Source: Planctomycetota bacterium (GTDB lineage Bacteria > Planctomycetota > UBA1135 > GCA-002686595). From it: a stretch of 64,000 nucleotides of DNA. The notes under the pieces are model-generated. The model had not been told where the DNA came from, searched no databases, and was given only the letters and a program-made list of their open reading frames with translations. Below are positions 27,040 through 36,691 of the stretch, piece by piece. The DNA is taken from contig JAEUHY010000015.1 of assembly GCA_016795325.1 (NCBI GenBank), forward strand, positions 496,001 to 560,000. Direction: 5' to 3'. The position numbers were made by a program, and so were the translations under genes. Numbering within the stretch: position 1 is the first letter of the stretch; each line of letters starts with the position of its first letter.

Positions 27040-27750
27040 TCAGAACGACAGGCGCAGGTTCACGCCCCAGGTCGAGTCGTCTTCCTGCATGATGTAGCGC
27101 GCGCCGAGGCTCAGCGCCGACAAGAAGTGCACTCGCGCGCCGGCTTCCCACGCGTTGACTTCGTCGTCGGTCAAAAGCGTGACTTGGTCGGTCCAGCGCG
27201 CGCCGCCGTTGAGCTCGAGCCCGCCGCCCGACCACGGAACGGCGAGCCAGCGCGCGCCCGCAAACGCGGTCCAGCCGTTGTGCGTGTCGTCGAGATTCGA
27301 GAGCTGGTCGCTCTGCAGATCGTTGTAGAGCCACGCGGCTTCGCCGACGAGGTCGAACGCGGGAGCGAGCTCGAGGTGCGCACCGGCGCCGACCGCGACT
27401 GCATCGTTGTCGACGTCGCCCAGCGAACTGGCGTTCTGCACCGCGTCGAGGGATTCGGCCGTGTACTCGCCGAACACGTACAGGAAGTCGAGCAGTCCGA
27501 TCGACACGCGGGCCTGCACGGCGTCGGTGTCATCGTCGAAGCGGTCGAGGTTCGTCGAGAAGTAGCCGGCTTCGATGTAGGTGTAGCTCAGCGGATCCAC
27601 GTTCCGGTGGGTGTCGAGGGTCGTCTGCGCAGCGACGAAACGTGCGGGATCGAAGCGCGCCGGATCGAAGCGCGCGGTGCTCGGCGCGGTCGCGGGCAGC
27701 ACGTGGGGCAGCGAAAGCGCAGTGGCGACGAGTGCTGTCGAGATCAACAT
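27040..27750 (-). CDS. small outer-membrane beta-barrel protein
   Basis: A 236-residue secreted protein of unknown function. A signal peptide is followed by a repeated ARFDPARFDPARF segment (15-bp DNA repeat). The rest has alternating hydrophobic/aromatic strands (YTYIEAGYFST, YVFGEYTAES, LVGEAAWLYND, GWTAFAGARWLAV, LSLGARYIMQE). The last residue is Phe in an NLRLSF strand, the usual outer-membrane insertion signal. It is probably an 8- to 10-stranded barrel. Its start is divergent from the carboxypeptidase gene at 27857. Confidence 0.78.
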   Translation of the reverse strand: MLISTALVATALSLPHVLPATAPSTARFDPARFDPARFVAAQTTLDTHRNVDPLSYTYIEAGYFSTNLDRFDDDTDAVQARVSIGLLDFLYVFGEYTAESLDAVQNASSLGDVDNDAVAVGAGAHLELAPAFDLVGEAAWLYNDLQSDQLSNLDDTHNGWTAFAGARWLAVPWSGGGLELNGGARWTDQVTLLTDDEVNAWEAGARVHFLSALSLGARYIMQEDDSTWGVNLRLSF

Positions 27751-27856
27751 GGCGAGTCTGGAGTCCTCTTCGGACGGCGAAGCCGGGCGCGGCGGCGCGC
27801 GCAGCGGAAAGTGGCGCTACTTGGCGAGAGGTCGGAGTCTAGAGTTGGGTCCAACC

Positions 27857-28633
27857 ATGAGACATCGCGAGATCTGGGGAGGGCTCCGCCGCCGAACGAG
27901 CTTGGCAACGGCCTGCGTTGCGGCGAGTTTGGGGCTCGCATTCCTGCTTGGCGGCTGCGCTGCTTCCCGCGCGACGGTCGACGATGGGCGCTCCGTGCAA
28001 GGCCGCGCGCTCGAGGCGAACGTGCTCGGCGCCGGGCCGCGCACTCTGCTCATCATTGCGGGCATCCACGGCACGGAGCCTGCCGGAGGCCCGCTCGTGC
28101 GCCGCTTCGAACGCGAGTTGCGCGCAGCGCCGGAGCGCTTGCGCGACGTCACGCTTGTGCTCGTGCCCGAGCTCAACCCCGACGGGCTCGCCGCGGGAAC
28201 GCGCACCAACGCGCGCGGCGTCGACCTCAACCGCAACTGGCCGGCGCGCAACTTCACCTCGACCGAGCGCCACGGCGGCGATCCGCTGACCGAGCCCGAG
28301 ACGCGCTTCCTCGCCGACCTGCTCGAACGCCATCGGCCGGTGCTCGTGCTCAGCTTCCACCAGCCGCTGGCGTGCGTCGACTACGACGGGCCCGCGGAAC
28401 TCATCGCCGAACGCGTGGCGCGCGCAAGCAACTTGCCGGTGAAGAAGCTCGGTGCGCGACCGGGGTCGCTCGGCGCGTACGTCGGCGAAGACCTCGGCGT
28501 GCCGATCCTCACGCTCGAACTGCCGGCGAACGCGCAGCGCTCGAGCGAGGAGGACTTGTGGCGCCGCTACGGGGCGCTGCTCTGGCAGGCGCTCGACGAG
28601 GCCTTCGCGCTCGATCCGCGTCCCGCTATTTGA
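27857..28633 (+). CDS. M14-family (MpaA-like) zinc carboxypeptidase lipoprotein
   Basis: Cleaves peptide bonds, most likely of murein peptides as in MpaA. The ATG at 27857 gives a lipoprotein signal ending LLGGC (Cys34), a better start than the longer upstream frame. Zinc ligands are HGTE (His71, Glu74) and the His of LSFHQPL. LVPELNPDGLA, RGVDLNRNWP and the catalytic Glu in LTLELP are all present, so the enzyme should be active. With 258 residues it has the usual MpaA length plus the signal. The coding sequence overlaps the 3' end of the convergent FG-GAP gene by eight bases. Confidence 0.9.
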   Translation: MRHREIWGGLRRRTSLATACVAASLGLAFLLGGCAASRATVDDGRSVQGRALEANVLGAGPRTLLIIAGIHGTEPAGGPLVRRFERELRAAPERLRDVTLVLVPELNPDGLAAGTRTNARGVDLNRNWPARNFTSTERHGGDPLTEPETRFLADLLERHRPVLVLSFHQPLACVDYDGPAELIAERVARASNLPVKKLGARPGSLGAYVGEDLGVPILTLELPANAQRSSEEDLWRRYGALLWQALDEAFALDPRPAI

Positions 28634-30275
28634 GTTCGAGCTCCAGCGGCGCCCCGACGCTCGCGTTGCCAGCGGCGTCGACTGCCTCCACGCGGGCCGT
28701 GAGCTTGCCAGCCGCCGGCGCCGCAACTCGCGCGCGCCACAACATCTCGCCGTACCACTCCAGCGGCACTTCCTTCGTGGCGCCCGCTTGTTCGACGCGC
28801 AGGACCACACGCTGGAAATCGTGCGCGGCAAGCGGCGACTTGCGGTCGTGGACGCGCACCACGAACACGAGCTCCGCGCCGACTGCAGGCTTGTTCAACG
28901 TGCGCAGCGCGCCGATCGTCGGCCCGGCCGTGTCCGCTGCGAGCGCCTTGCCGAAGAACACCTTCTCCGCCTCGGCCTTGGGGTTCTCGCCCTGCGCGTG
29001 CACGACGTCGAGCTTCTTGTCGCCGTTCAAGTCGGCGAGCGCGATGCCGAGCGTGCCGCGTGTCGGATCGCCGGCGAACACGGGCGCGGCGGCGGCTAGT
29101 TTGCCCTTGCCGTCGTTCACGAGCAGTCGATCGGGGCCGTCGAGCGAGCCGATGACGAAGTCCGCGTCTCCGTCGGAGTCGTAGTCGAGGAAGCACACCA
29201 TGTTGTCGTCGAAGCTCGGGTTGTCGGCCTCGGGCCACCACGTCGCGGTCGCATCGCTGAAGCCGCCCACACCGTCGCCGCGCAGCACGTGTTCGGTGAA
29301 GCGCGGGCCGTCGTTGATCGTCACCAGATCGAGCGCACCGTCGCCGTCGAGGTCCATCGCCTCGAACTCGTAGTTGTTCGTGAACTGCGGCAAACGGCCC
29401 GCCGTCGCGTCGCGGAACTTGCCCGCGCCGTCGTTCTCGAACAGGAACGAGCCGCTCGAGCGTTTGGACGACACGACGAGATCGAGGTCGAGGTCGTTGT
29501 CGACGTCGACGAACTCCAGCTCCCAGCAGAAGCGCACGAGCACCTCCGGCATGCGTTCCGCGGTCGCATCGCGGAACTTTCCCGCGCCGTCGTTGAGCCA
29601 CAGCTGCGTGCGCCCGCCTTCGTTCTTCATCGGCGAGCCGCTGCCCCATTCGGCCAGCACCAAATCGAGGTCGCCGTCGCCGTCCACGTCGCCGAACTCG
29701 ACGTCGCCGATGTTTCCCGGCGCCTGCGGGAGCAACTCGGCGCTCGCATCGCGGAACTTGCCGCCCTCCGCGCCGAGGAACAACCCGCTCTGCGTTTCGA
29801 ACGTCGAGCCGACGAAGACGTCGGCGCGTCCGTCGCGGTTCACGTCGCGCACCTTGATCACGCGCGCGTAGAAGCGCGCTTCGCCGAACACACGCGCCGT
29901 CGCGTCCTCGAACTTTGTCTCCGCGCCGCGGTTCAAGAACACGCGGCTCGCGACGAGCTCGCCGCGTTTGTCGTAGTCGCCGCCGTTGGCGAACAGGATG
30001 TCGGGCCGGCCGTCGCCGTCGACGTCGGCGATCTCGACCTTGTTGGTCCACTCGGCTGTCGCCCCGAGCGTCGCGTCCGTCGCATCGCTCCAGAGGTCGG
30101 ACGGCAGCGTCGTCACGGACGGTTTCCACTCCGGTCGTTGGCGCCGCGTGGGCTTGGCCGGAGCCTCCGGAGTCGGCGTCTGGGGCTCGCTCGCGGGCGG
30201 CGCCTGCGGAGCGGCGGGTTGCGGCGACTGGGGCGTGATGGCGAGGACGGTTGCCGCGGCAAGCAGGGGGATCAT
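28626..30275 (-). CDS. secreted FG-GAP/VCBS repeat protein
   Basis: A 549-residue secreted protein with a short signal and a Pro-rich linker. It carries at least seven FG-GAP-like repeats, each with a calcium-binding DxDGDGxxDL loop (VDGDGRPDI, VDGDGDLDL, LDGDGALDL, YDSDGDADF) and NDGAGKFRD strand turns, which fold as an integrin-like beta-propeller. The final 100 residues form an Ig-like domain (RVEAVDAAGNASV). It resembles ASPIC/CRTAC1-type planctomycete proteins but lacks that terminal domain. No catalytic site is visible; a surface or adhesive role is likely. Divergent from the cytochrome protein with 95 bases between starts. Confidence 0.85.
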   Translation of the reverse strand: MIPLLAAATVLAITPQSPQPAAPQAPPASEPQTPTPEAPAKPTRRQRPEWKPSVTTLPSDLWSDATDATLGATAEWTNKVEIADVDGDGRPDILFANGGDYDKRGELVASRVFLNRGAETKFEDATARVFGEARFYARVIKVRDVNRDGRADVFVGSTFETQSGLFLGAEGGKFRDASAELLPQAPGNIGDVEFGDVDGDGDLDLVLAEWGSGSPMKNEGGRTQLWLNDGAGKFRDATAERMPEVLVRFCWELEFVDVDNDLDLDLVVSSKRSSGSFLFENDGAGKFRDATAGRLPQFTNNYEFEAMDLDGDGALDLVTINDGPRFTEHVLRGDGVGGFSDATATWWPEADNPSFDDNMVCFLDYDSDGDADFVIGSLDGPDRLLVNDGKGKLAAAAPVFAGDPTRGTLGIALADLNGDKKLDVVHAQGENPKAEAEKVFFGKALAADTAGPTIGALRTLNKPAVGAELVFVVRVHDRKSPLAAHDFQRVVLRVEQAGATKEVPLEWYGEMLWRARVAAPAAGKLTARVEAVDAAGNASVGAPLELELK

Positions 30276-30370
30276 GCCGCGAGGATAGCGCTACCTGCGA
30301 AGGGCTCGGTTAGCCTCAGGACTCCGCGCGTCGCCGCCACCCCCAAAAGCGCGCGAGACAGGGTTTCGCC

Positions 30371-33300
30371 ATGCGTCAATCGCCTCTGCTGTCTTCGGTT
30401 GTGCTCGCGGTCGCGTTTGCGGGCGCATGGGCCGCGCCCAGCCGTGAGAACGCCGCTGCTGCCGGCGCCGAACCCAAGGTCAGTTACCTGCGCGAGGTGC
30501 GTCCGATCCTCGCCCAGTACTGCTTCGAGTGCCACGGGCCCGACGAAGCCACGCGCGAGGAGGACCTGCGCCTGGACCTGCGCGAGCACGCCTTCGAAGC
30601 GCGTGGCTCGAAGGCCGTGATCGCCGCGGGCGCGCCCGAGCGTTCGCTCGCCTGGTTGCGCATGACCAGCGACAACCCGTCCAAGCGCATGCCGCCGGCC
30701 GAGCAGGCCAAGCAGCCGAGTGCGGCCGAGATCGAAACCGTGCGGCTGTGGATCGAACAGGGCGCGAATTGGGAGGACCACTGGGCCTTCGTGCCGCCGG
30801 TGAAGCCCGCGCCGACCAAGGTCGCGAACACGTCGTGGGTGCGCGATCCGCTCGACGGCTTCGTGCTCGCGCAGCTCGAGCGCGCGCAGCTCGCGCCCGC
30901 GCCGGAAGCGTCTCGCGAAGCGTGGCTGCGCCGCGCGAGCTTCGACCTCACGGGTCTGCCGCCGACGCCGGCTGAAATCGACGCGTTCCTCGCCGACACG
31001 CGTCCCGACGCGTATGAGCGCGAAGCCGAGCGCCTGCTCGCGAGCCCGCGCTACGGCGAGCGCATGGCGCAGGAGTGGCTCGACCTCGCGCGCTACGCCG
31101 ACACGAGCGGCTACCAGAACGACACGCCGCGCTCGATCTGGAAATGGCGCGAGTGGGTGATCGAGGCCTTCAACTCGAACCTCTCGTACGACCGCTTCAC
31201 GATCGAACAACTCGCCGGCGACTTGCTGCCGAACGCGACGCTGGCGCAGAAGATCGCGACGGGCTTCAACCGCAACCATCCGACCAACAGCGAAGCGGGC
31301 GAAGAAGAGGACGAGTACCGCTCCGCGTACGTGATCGACCGCGTCAACACGACGGCCACGGTGTTCATGGGGCTGACGCTGGCCTGCACGCAGTGCCACG
31401 ACCACAAATACGACCCGCTTAGCCAGCGCGACTACTACGCGTTCTACTCGTTCTTCAACAACATCAAGGAGCGCGACTCCGACGGGCGCGCGCGGCCTGT
31501 GATCTCGGCGGCCAATCCCGATCAAGTCCCGCGCCTGGAGGATTTGAAGCGCCGCATCGACGTGGTGAAGGCGCGCCTCGAGCAGGACGATCCGTTGGCC
31601 GACGTCGGCCAGCGCGAGTGGGAGCTACGCACACTCGCGTCGCTGGGCGCGCCGATCGAGTGGACCACGCTCGAACCTGCCGGCTTGCTCGCGCGCAATG
31701 GTTCGCTGCTGCACACGTTGGAGGACGGCTCGATCCTCTCGGGCGGCCTCGCGCCGGTGAAGGACACCTACGACGTGATGCTGCGCCCGGGCAAGCGGCG
31801 CATCACCGCCGTGCGACTCGAAGTGCTGCCTGACCCGAGCCAGCCGCTCGGCGCGCTCGGCCGCGCGAGCGACGGAAGATTCATCCTCAGCGCGCTCGAG
31901 CTGCGCAACTCGACGCTTTCGGAGAGCGAAGAGCCTCCGCTGGTCTACATCACCTCGGCGCAGGCCGACCTCAACCAGAAGCCCAAGGAAGATCCGGCGG
32001 GCTACGACATGACGCCGGGTTCGATCGAGGGCGCGATTGTGGTCGAGCCCGTCGGCGCGGAAGGCAAGGGCGGCGGATTCAGCCGCGGTTTCGGGCGCGG
32101 CTGGAGCATCGTCGACGACGAGCGCAAGTTGCCGCACGAGGCGGTGCTGCTGCCGATGGACACGCTCGAGACGAACGAAGCCTCGGTGCTGCGCCTGTCG
32201 CTGCACCACACTTCGAGCTCGAAGTTCAAGAGCTTGATCGGTCGCTTCCGCATCAGCGTCACCGACGACGAGCGCTTGCGTGCGCAGCTGTTGCCGCTGA
32301 CGCCGAAGTTGTGGAGCGCCATCGGTCCCTTCGCGGCGGCCGACGCCGAGTCCGCGTACAAGACCGCGTTTGCGGTCGAGAAGGACCTCGGCGCGAAGCC
32401 GCTCGACCTCAAGAAGAGCTACGAGAAGATCGTGCTCGAGCCCAAGCCTGCCGAAGGCGGCGACAAGCCTGCGGGGAAGGGCGAAGGCGGCGAGAAGCCC
32501 GCGGGCAAGGGCGGCGAGGCGCCGGTCGCGAAGGCCGAGGCGAAACCGGCGGAAAAAGCCGCGGAAAACCAGGTGGAGAAGCCTTCCGAGAAGGCCGTCG
32601 GCAAGCCGGACGCGGCGGCGCCGAGCGCCGATGCGCCCGCTGACGTCGCGAAGGCGGACGGCAAGCCGGAACAGGACAAGTCGGCTGAGGGCAAGCCGCT
32701 CGAGGGCAAGGCGGGGGAGACGCAACTCGCGGCCGCGAAGCCCGAAGGCGGCAAGACCGCGGAGGTCAAGCCGACAGACGGCAAGCCGACGCAGGGCAAG
32801 TTCGACGATGCGAAGTCTGCCGAGGCCAAGCCTGCCGCAGAAAAGCCTGGCGAAGGAAAGTCCGTGGCCGAACCCAAGCCGCCGGCCGAGAAGATCGAGT
32901 GGACGGAGCACCGCACGTGGCGCGATGGCGACGCGGCGAAGTTGGAGGGTGCGAACGTCGCGTGGTACGTGACGCGCAAGGTGCTCTCGACGCGCGCGCG
33001 CACGGCGTTCGTCGAACTCGACGGGCCGGCGGGCGTGAAGTTGTGGATCAACGGCGAACTCGCGCACAGCGCGGCGCCGCAGCCGACTCCGGCGCCTGAG
33101 GCCAAGCCAGCCGAAAAAGCGGGCGAAAAACCCGGCGAAGGCAAGGGCAAGGAAGGCGCGGCAAAGGAGAGCGAAGAGGATCCGATCGACGAGAGCGAAT
33201 CGGATGCGCAAGAGGAGTTCGACTTCAAGTTCGGCGGCGGCGAGTCGAGCAAGGGCTCGCAGCGTTTCCGCGTCGGCCTGCGCGAGGGCGTCAACGAATT

Positions 33301-35047
33301 CGTCGTGAAGCTCGTCTTCGCGGGTGACGCGCGCGGCGGCGAAGGTCGCGGTCGGCGCGGCGGCGCTGGCGGCGGTTCGTTCACGTTCAAGATCACGCCC
33401 GAAGGCGACGACCTGCTCACCTACGAGGTTGTTCAGGCGCTGCGCAAGGAAGCGCAGGCCGCGCTCGAGCCCGTCGCGAGTTCAGGGGCGTCGAGCGCGC
33501 CGGTGTCCACGAACGAGGTTGCAACTGCGGCGACGACGGCTGCCACTGAGGCCGCGACTGAGGCCGCGACGGCCGCGACGACTGCGGAGGCCGTCAAGTC
33601 ACCGACGCCGGCCCCGGCCGCGCCGCAGGCCGAGCCTGGAGTCAAGGGCCCCAACGCCGGCCGCGTGGTCGAAGCCGGCGCTGGCGACGAACCTGCGTCG
33701 CAACCCGCGAACAGCGCCGCGTTGCTCGACGACAAGAAGGTCAGCAAGGTCGGCGAACTCGCCGCGCCGCTGGTGACCGGCGAAGAAGTCAATCTGCTCA
33801 CGCCTTCACAGCGGCGCCGCAAGGTGCTGCGCGAGCACTACCGTACCAAGCTCGATCCGATCGGGCGCGTGCTCGCCGACGAGCTCGCGAAGCTCAAAGA
33901 AGAAGAGCGCGAACTCAAGCGCCGCGTGCCGAGCACGCTGGTGATGGAGGAGCTCGACAAGCCGCGCCAGGCCTACGTGTTCGTGCGCGGCCTCTACAAG
34001 AACCGCGGCGAAAACGTCGCGCCCGCTACGCCCGCGGTGTTGCCGCCGATGGATCCCGAGCTGCCGCGCAATCGCCTCGGACTCGCGCGCTGGCTCGTGA
34101 ACGGCCAGCACCCGCTCACGGCGCGCGTGTTCGTGAACCGCATCTGGCAGCAGTACTTCGGCACGGGGCTCGTGCGTTCCGCCGAGGACTTCGGAGTGCG
34201 CTCCGAGCTGCCTTCGCACCCCGAGCTGCTCGACCTGCTCGCTGTCGAGTTCGTCGAAGGCGGCTGGGACATCAAGAAACTGCACAAGCGCATTGTGCTC
34301 AGCGCGACGTACCGCCAGGACAGCTCGATCTCACCAGAGAAGCTCGAAAAGGATCCTGAAAACCGGCTCTTCTCGCGCGGTCCGCGCCTGCGCCTGTCGG
34401 CGGAGATGGTGCGCGACAACGCGCTCAGCGTCAGCGGTTTGCTGCACGAGAAACTCGGCGGTCCGAGCGTCAAGCCGCGCCAGCCCAAGAATGCCTGGAA
34501 GACCGTCGAGGGCAATTTCGCGAGCAACTACTCGCGCCACGGCGACGAGCGTCAGTACCGGCGCGGGCTGTACGTGTACTGGAAGCGCGGTTCGCCGTAT
34601 CCGTCGATGCTCAACTTCGACGCGGTCAAGCGCGACGCGTGCACCGTGTCGCGCGCGACGACGACCACGCCGCTGCAAGCGCTCACGCTGCTCAACGATC
34701 CGGTGTACGTGGAGTCCGCGAAGATGCTCGGCTCGCGCCTGTTGACCGAGCGTCACGCGCTCGGCCGCGTGCGCGATCCCAAACCCGAGGAGCAGGATCG
34801 CCTGCGCCTCGCCTACGGATTCCGCCTGTGCACCTCGCGCGCGCCGAGTGAACGCGAGCTCGAGATCCTCGTCGAGTTGCTCGGCGAGCAACGTACGCAC
34901 TTCAAGGCGCACGCCGACGAAGCCAAAGCGCTGCTCGAAGTCGGCGACGCGCGCGTGAAGGACGGAATCGACCCGCTCGAAGCCGCCGCCTGGGCGGGTG
35001 TCGGCGCGGCCCTGCTCAACCTCGACGCCACGTTGCACCGCGGTTAA
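30371..35047 (+). CDS. planctomycete cytochrome c / DUF1549 / DUF1553 protein with long Lys/Glu/Ala/Pro insertions
   Basis: A 1558-residue secreted protein with three recognisable planctomycete domains. The N-terminal cytochrome C module has a CFECH heme site at Cys51-His55. A DUF1549 domain follows (WLRRASFDLTGLPPTPAEID, then CTQCH at 339-343). Near the C-terminus is DUF1553 (RNRLGLARWLVNGQHPLTARV, QQYFGTGLV). In the middle are a beta-rich segment (AFVELDGPAGVKLWINGELAHS) and three low-complexity stretches, roughly residues 690-840, 904-957 and 1034-1094, rich in KPAEK/GEGK/AATTAA. Typical members are 750-1100 residues, so the insertions account for the excess. It is thought to act in the planctomycete periplasm; its biochemical role is unknown. 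The DUF1501 gene follows 21 bases later. Confidence 0.93.
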   Translation: MRQSPLLSSVVLAVAFAGAWAAPSRENAAAAGAEPKVSYLREVRPILAQYCFECHGPDEATREEDLRLDLREHAFEARGSKAVIAAGAPERSLAWLRMTSDNPSKRMPPAEQAKQPSAAEIETVRLWIEQGANWEDHWAFVPPVKPAPTKVANTSWVRDPLDGFVLAQLERAQLAPAPEASREAWLRRASFDLTGLPPTPAEIDAFLADTRPDAYEREAERLLASPRYGERMAQEWLDLARYADTSGYQNDTPRSIWKWREWVIEAFNSNLSYDRFTIEQLAGDLLPNATLAQKIATGFNRNHPTNSEAGEEEDEYRSAYVIDRVNTTATVFMGLTLACTQCHDHKYDPLSQRDYYAFYSFFNNIKERDSDGRARPVISAANPDQVPRLEDLKRRIDVVKARLEQDDPLADVGQREWELRTLASLGAPIEWTTLEPAGLLARNGSLLHTLEDGSILSGGLAPVKDTYDVMLRPGKRRITAVRLEVLPDPSQPLGALGRASDGRFILSALELRNSTLSESEEPPLVYITSAQADLNQKPKEDPAGYDMTPGSIEGAIVVEPVGAEGKGGGFSRGFGRGWSIVDDERKLPHEAVLLPMDTLETNEASVLRLSLHHTSSSKFKSLIGRFRISVTDDERLRAQLLPLTPKLWSAIGPFAAADAESAYKTAFAVEKDLGAKPLDLKKSYEKIVLEPKPAEGGDKPAGKGEGGEKPAGKGGEAPVAKAEAKPAEKAAENQVEKPSEKAVGKPDAAAPSADAPADVAKADGKPEQDKSAEGKPLEGKAGETQLAAAKPEGGKTAEVKPTDGKPTQGKFDDAKSAEAKPAAEKPGEGKSVAEPKPPAEKIEWTEHRTWRDGDAAKLEGANVAWYVTRKVLSTRARTAFVELDGPAGVKLWINGELAHSAAPQPTPAPEAKPAEKAGEKPGEGKGKEGAAKESEEDPIDESESDAQEEFDFKFGGGESSKGSQRFRVGLREGVNEFVVKLVFAGDARGGEGRGRRGGAGGGSFTFKITPEGDDLLTYEVVQALRKEAQAALEPVASSGASSAPVSTNEVATAATTAATEAATEAATAATTAEAVKSPTPAPAAPQAEPGVKGPNAGRVVEAGAGDEPASQPANSAALLDDKKVSKVGELAAPLVTGEEVNLLTPSQRRRKVLREHYRTKLDPIGRVLADELAKLKEEERELKRRVPSTLVMEELDKPRQAYVFVRGLYKNRGENVAPATPAVLPPMDPELPRNRLGLARWLVNGQHPLTARVFVNRIWQQYFGTGLVRSAEDFGVRSELPSHPELLDLLAVEFVEGGWDIKKLHKRIVLSATYRQDSSISPEKLEKDPENRLFSRGPRLRLSAEMVRDNALSVSGLLHEKLGGPSVKPRQPKNAWKTVEGNFASNYSRHGDERQYRRGLYVYWKRGSPYPSMLNFDAVKRDACTVSRATTTTPLQALTLLNDPVYVESAKMLGSRLLTERHALGRVRDPKPEEQDRLRLAYGFRLCTSRAPSERELEILVELLGEQRTHFKAHADEAKALLEVGDARVKDGIDPLEAAAWAGVGAALLNLDATLHRG

Positions 35048-35068
35048 CTCCAAGCGAGATCCACGACC

Positions 35069-36541
35069 ATGAACCAGTTCGATCCGCAGGTTCCGCTGCT
35101 CCATACGCCGACGCTCGCGCGGCGCGCGTTCCTGGGCACCAGCGTGCTCAGCTTGGGCTCGATCGCGCTCGCCTGCATGGGCGCGCGCGAAGGCCAACGC
35201 AGCGAGGCGCTCGCCAGCGCAGGCGCCGCGCCCGTGTTGCCGCCCTACAAACTCGGGAAAGCCAGCGCGCAGCGCGTGATCATGATCTTCGCGGCAGGCG
35301 GGCTCTCGCAGCTCGATCTGTTCGACGAGAAGCCGCTGCTCAAGGCGCGGCGCGGCGAAGAACTGCCCGACTCGATCCGCAAGGGCCAGCGCATCTCGGG
35401 CGTGACCGAGAAGCAGGGCGCGCTGCCGGTCGTGGGCTCGTGCTTCGAGTTCAAGAACTACGGTCAGAGCGGGCTGCGCATGAGCGAGCTGTTCCGCGAG
35501 ATGGGCGCGTTCGCCGACGACGCGTGCCTGGTGCGCTCGATGCAGACCGACCACGTCCTGCACGAAGCGGCGATGTCGATCCTGTTCACGGGTTCGCAGC
35601 AACTCGGCCGGCCGTCGTGGGGCGCGTGGTCGAGCTACGCGCTCGGCACGGCGAACCAGGATCTGCCCGAGTTCGTGGTCATGCTCTCGGGCTCGCGCGA
35701 CGGCGGCTCTCCGCCGCATCCGCGCATGTGGCACAACGGCTACTTGCCCGGGCGTTTCCAAGGTTGCCCGTTCCGCGGCGGCGGCGAGCCGGTGTTCTTC
35801 GTCAAGAATCCCAAGGGCGTCAGCGAGCCGCAGCGCAAGGGTCTGCTCGAGCGCCTCAAGCAGCTCAACCAGATCGAAGCGGAACGCACCGGCGATCCCG
35901 ACGTGACGACGCGCATCCAGTCCTACGAGATGGCCGCGCGCATGCAGGTCAGCGTGCCGGAACTGTCCGATCTCTCGAAGGAACCCGCCGACATCCTCGA
36001 GCAATACGGCGCGTTGCCGGGCAAGGAGTCGTTCGCGAACAACTGCTTGCTCGCGCGGCGCCTGGTCGAACGCGGCGTGCGCTTCGTGCAGATCATGGAC
36101 GGCGGCTGGGACCACCACTACGACATCCCGCGCTCGCTCAAACAGAAGATGACGATGGCGGACAAGCCGATCGCCGCGCTCTTGCGCGACCTCAAGGAGC
36201 GCGGCTTGTTGCAGGACACGCTGGTGCTGTTCTGCGGCGAATTCGGGCGCACGAGCTACTGCGAAGGGCCGATGAGCTTCGAGAGCTACGGCCGCGACCA
36301 CCAGCAGCTCTCCGGCGGTTTCCTGATGTTCGGCGGCGGCGTGCGCGGCGGCACGAGCTACGGCGAAACCGACGAGTGGGGCTGGGACGTCGTGAAGGAC
36401 CCCGTGCACGTGCACGACCTGCAGGCCACCGTGCTGCACATGCTCGGCCTCGAGCACCGTCAACTCGTGACGCGCTACCAGGGCCGCGACTTCCGCCTCA
36501 CGGACGTCGGCGGCAACGTGATCCAGCCGCTGCTGGCGTAG
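35069..36541 (+). CDS. DUF1501 (sulfatase/phosphatase-like) protein, partner of the cytochrome/DUF1553 gene
   Basis: A 490-residue protein with a twin-arginine signal (ARRAFLGTS, Arg18-Arg19) and a following ALAC that could be a lipobox. DUF1501 blocks are present: MIFAAGGLSQLDLFDEKP at the start of the fold, a WGAWSSYALG segment and GGWDHHYDIPRSLKQK. LVLFCGEFGRT is followed by GRDHQQLSGGFLMFGGG, and VHDLQATVLHMLGL closes the fold. The domain has an alkaline-phosphatase-like fold, but its substrate is unknown. It is almost always encoded beside a DUF1549/DUF1553 gene in Planctomycetes, as here, so the two probably work together in the envelope. Confidence 0.94.
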   Translation: MNQFDPQVPLLHTPTLARRAFLGTSVLSLGSIALACMGAREGQRSEALASAGAAPVLPPYKLGKASAQRVIMIFAAGGLSQLDLFDEKPLLKARRGEELPDSIRKGQRISGVTEKQGALPVVGSCFEFKNYGQSGLRMSELFREMGAFADDACLVRSMQTDHVLHEAAMSILFTGSQQLGRPSWGAWSSYALGTANQDLPEFVVMLSGSRDGGSPPHPRMWHNGYLPGRFQGCPFRGGGEPVFFVKNPKGVSEPQRKGLLERLKQLNQIEAERTGDPDVTTRIQSYEMAARMQVSVPELSDLSKEPADILEQYGALPGKESFANNCLLARRLVERGVRFVQIMDGGWDHHYDIPRSLKQKMTMADKPIAALLRDLKERGLLQDTLVLFCGEFGRTSYCEGPMSFESYGRDHQQLSGGFLMFGGGVRGGTSYGETDEWGWDVVKDPVHVHDLQATVLHMLGLEHRQLVTRYQGRDFRLTDVGGNVIQPLLA

Positions 36542-36591
36542 CGCGTGCCCGCGGCCAGAGAGCCGCGCCTCAATCGTCGCCGACTCGAGGC

Positions 36592-36607
36592 AGGCGCCAA
36601 GGCGCCT
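36592..36607. terminator. short stem-loop after the DUF1501 gene
   Basis: AGGCGCC (36592-36598) pairs with GGCGCCT (36601-36607) around a two-base loop, 50 bases after the stop. A second weak GCGGC/GCCGC hairpin lies at 36551-36566. Neither has a U-tract, so termination is only suggested. Confidence 0.25.
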
Positions 36608-36691
36608 GGTCGTGTCGATTCGCGGCGCCGATCGACGTGGTCAGTCGTTCTGCGCGCGAGTGCTCGCGCGCGCCGGCGATAACTCTCGTCC

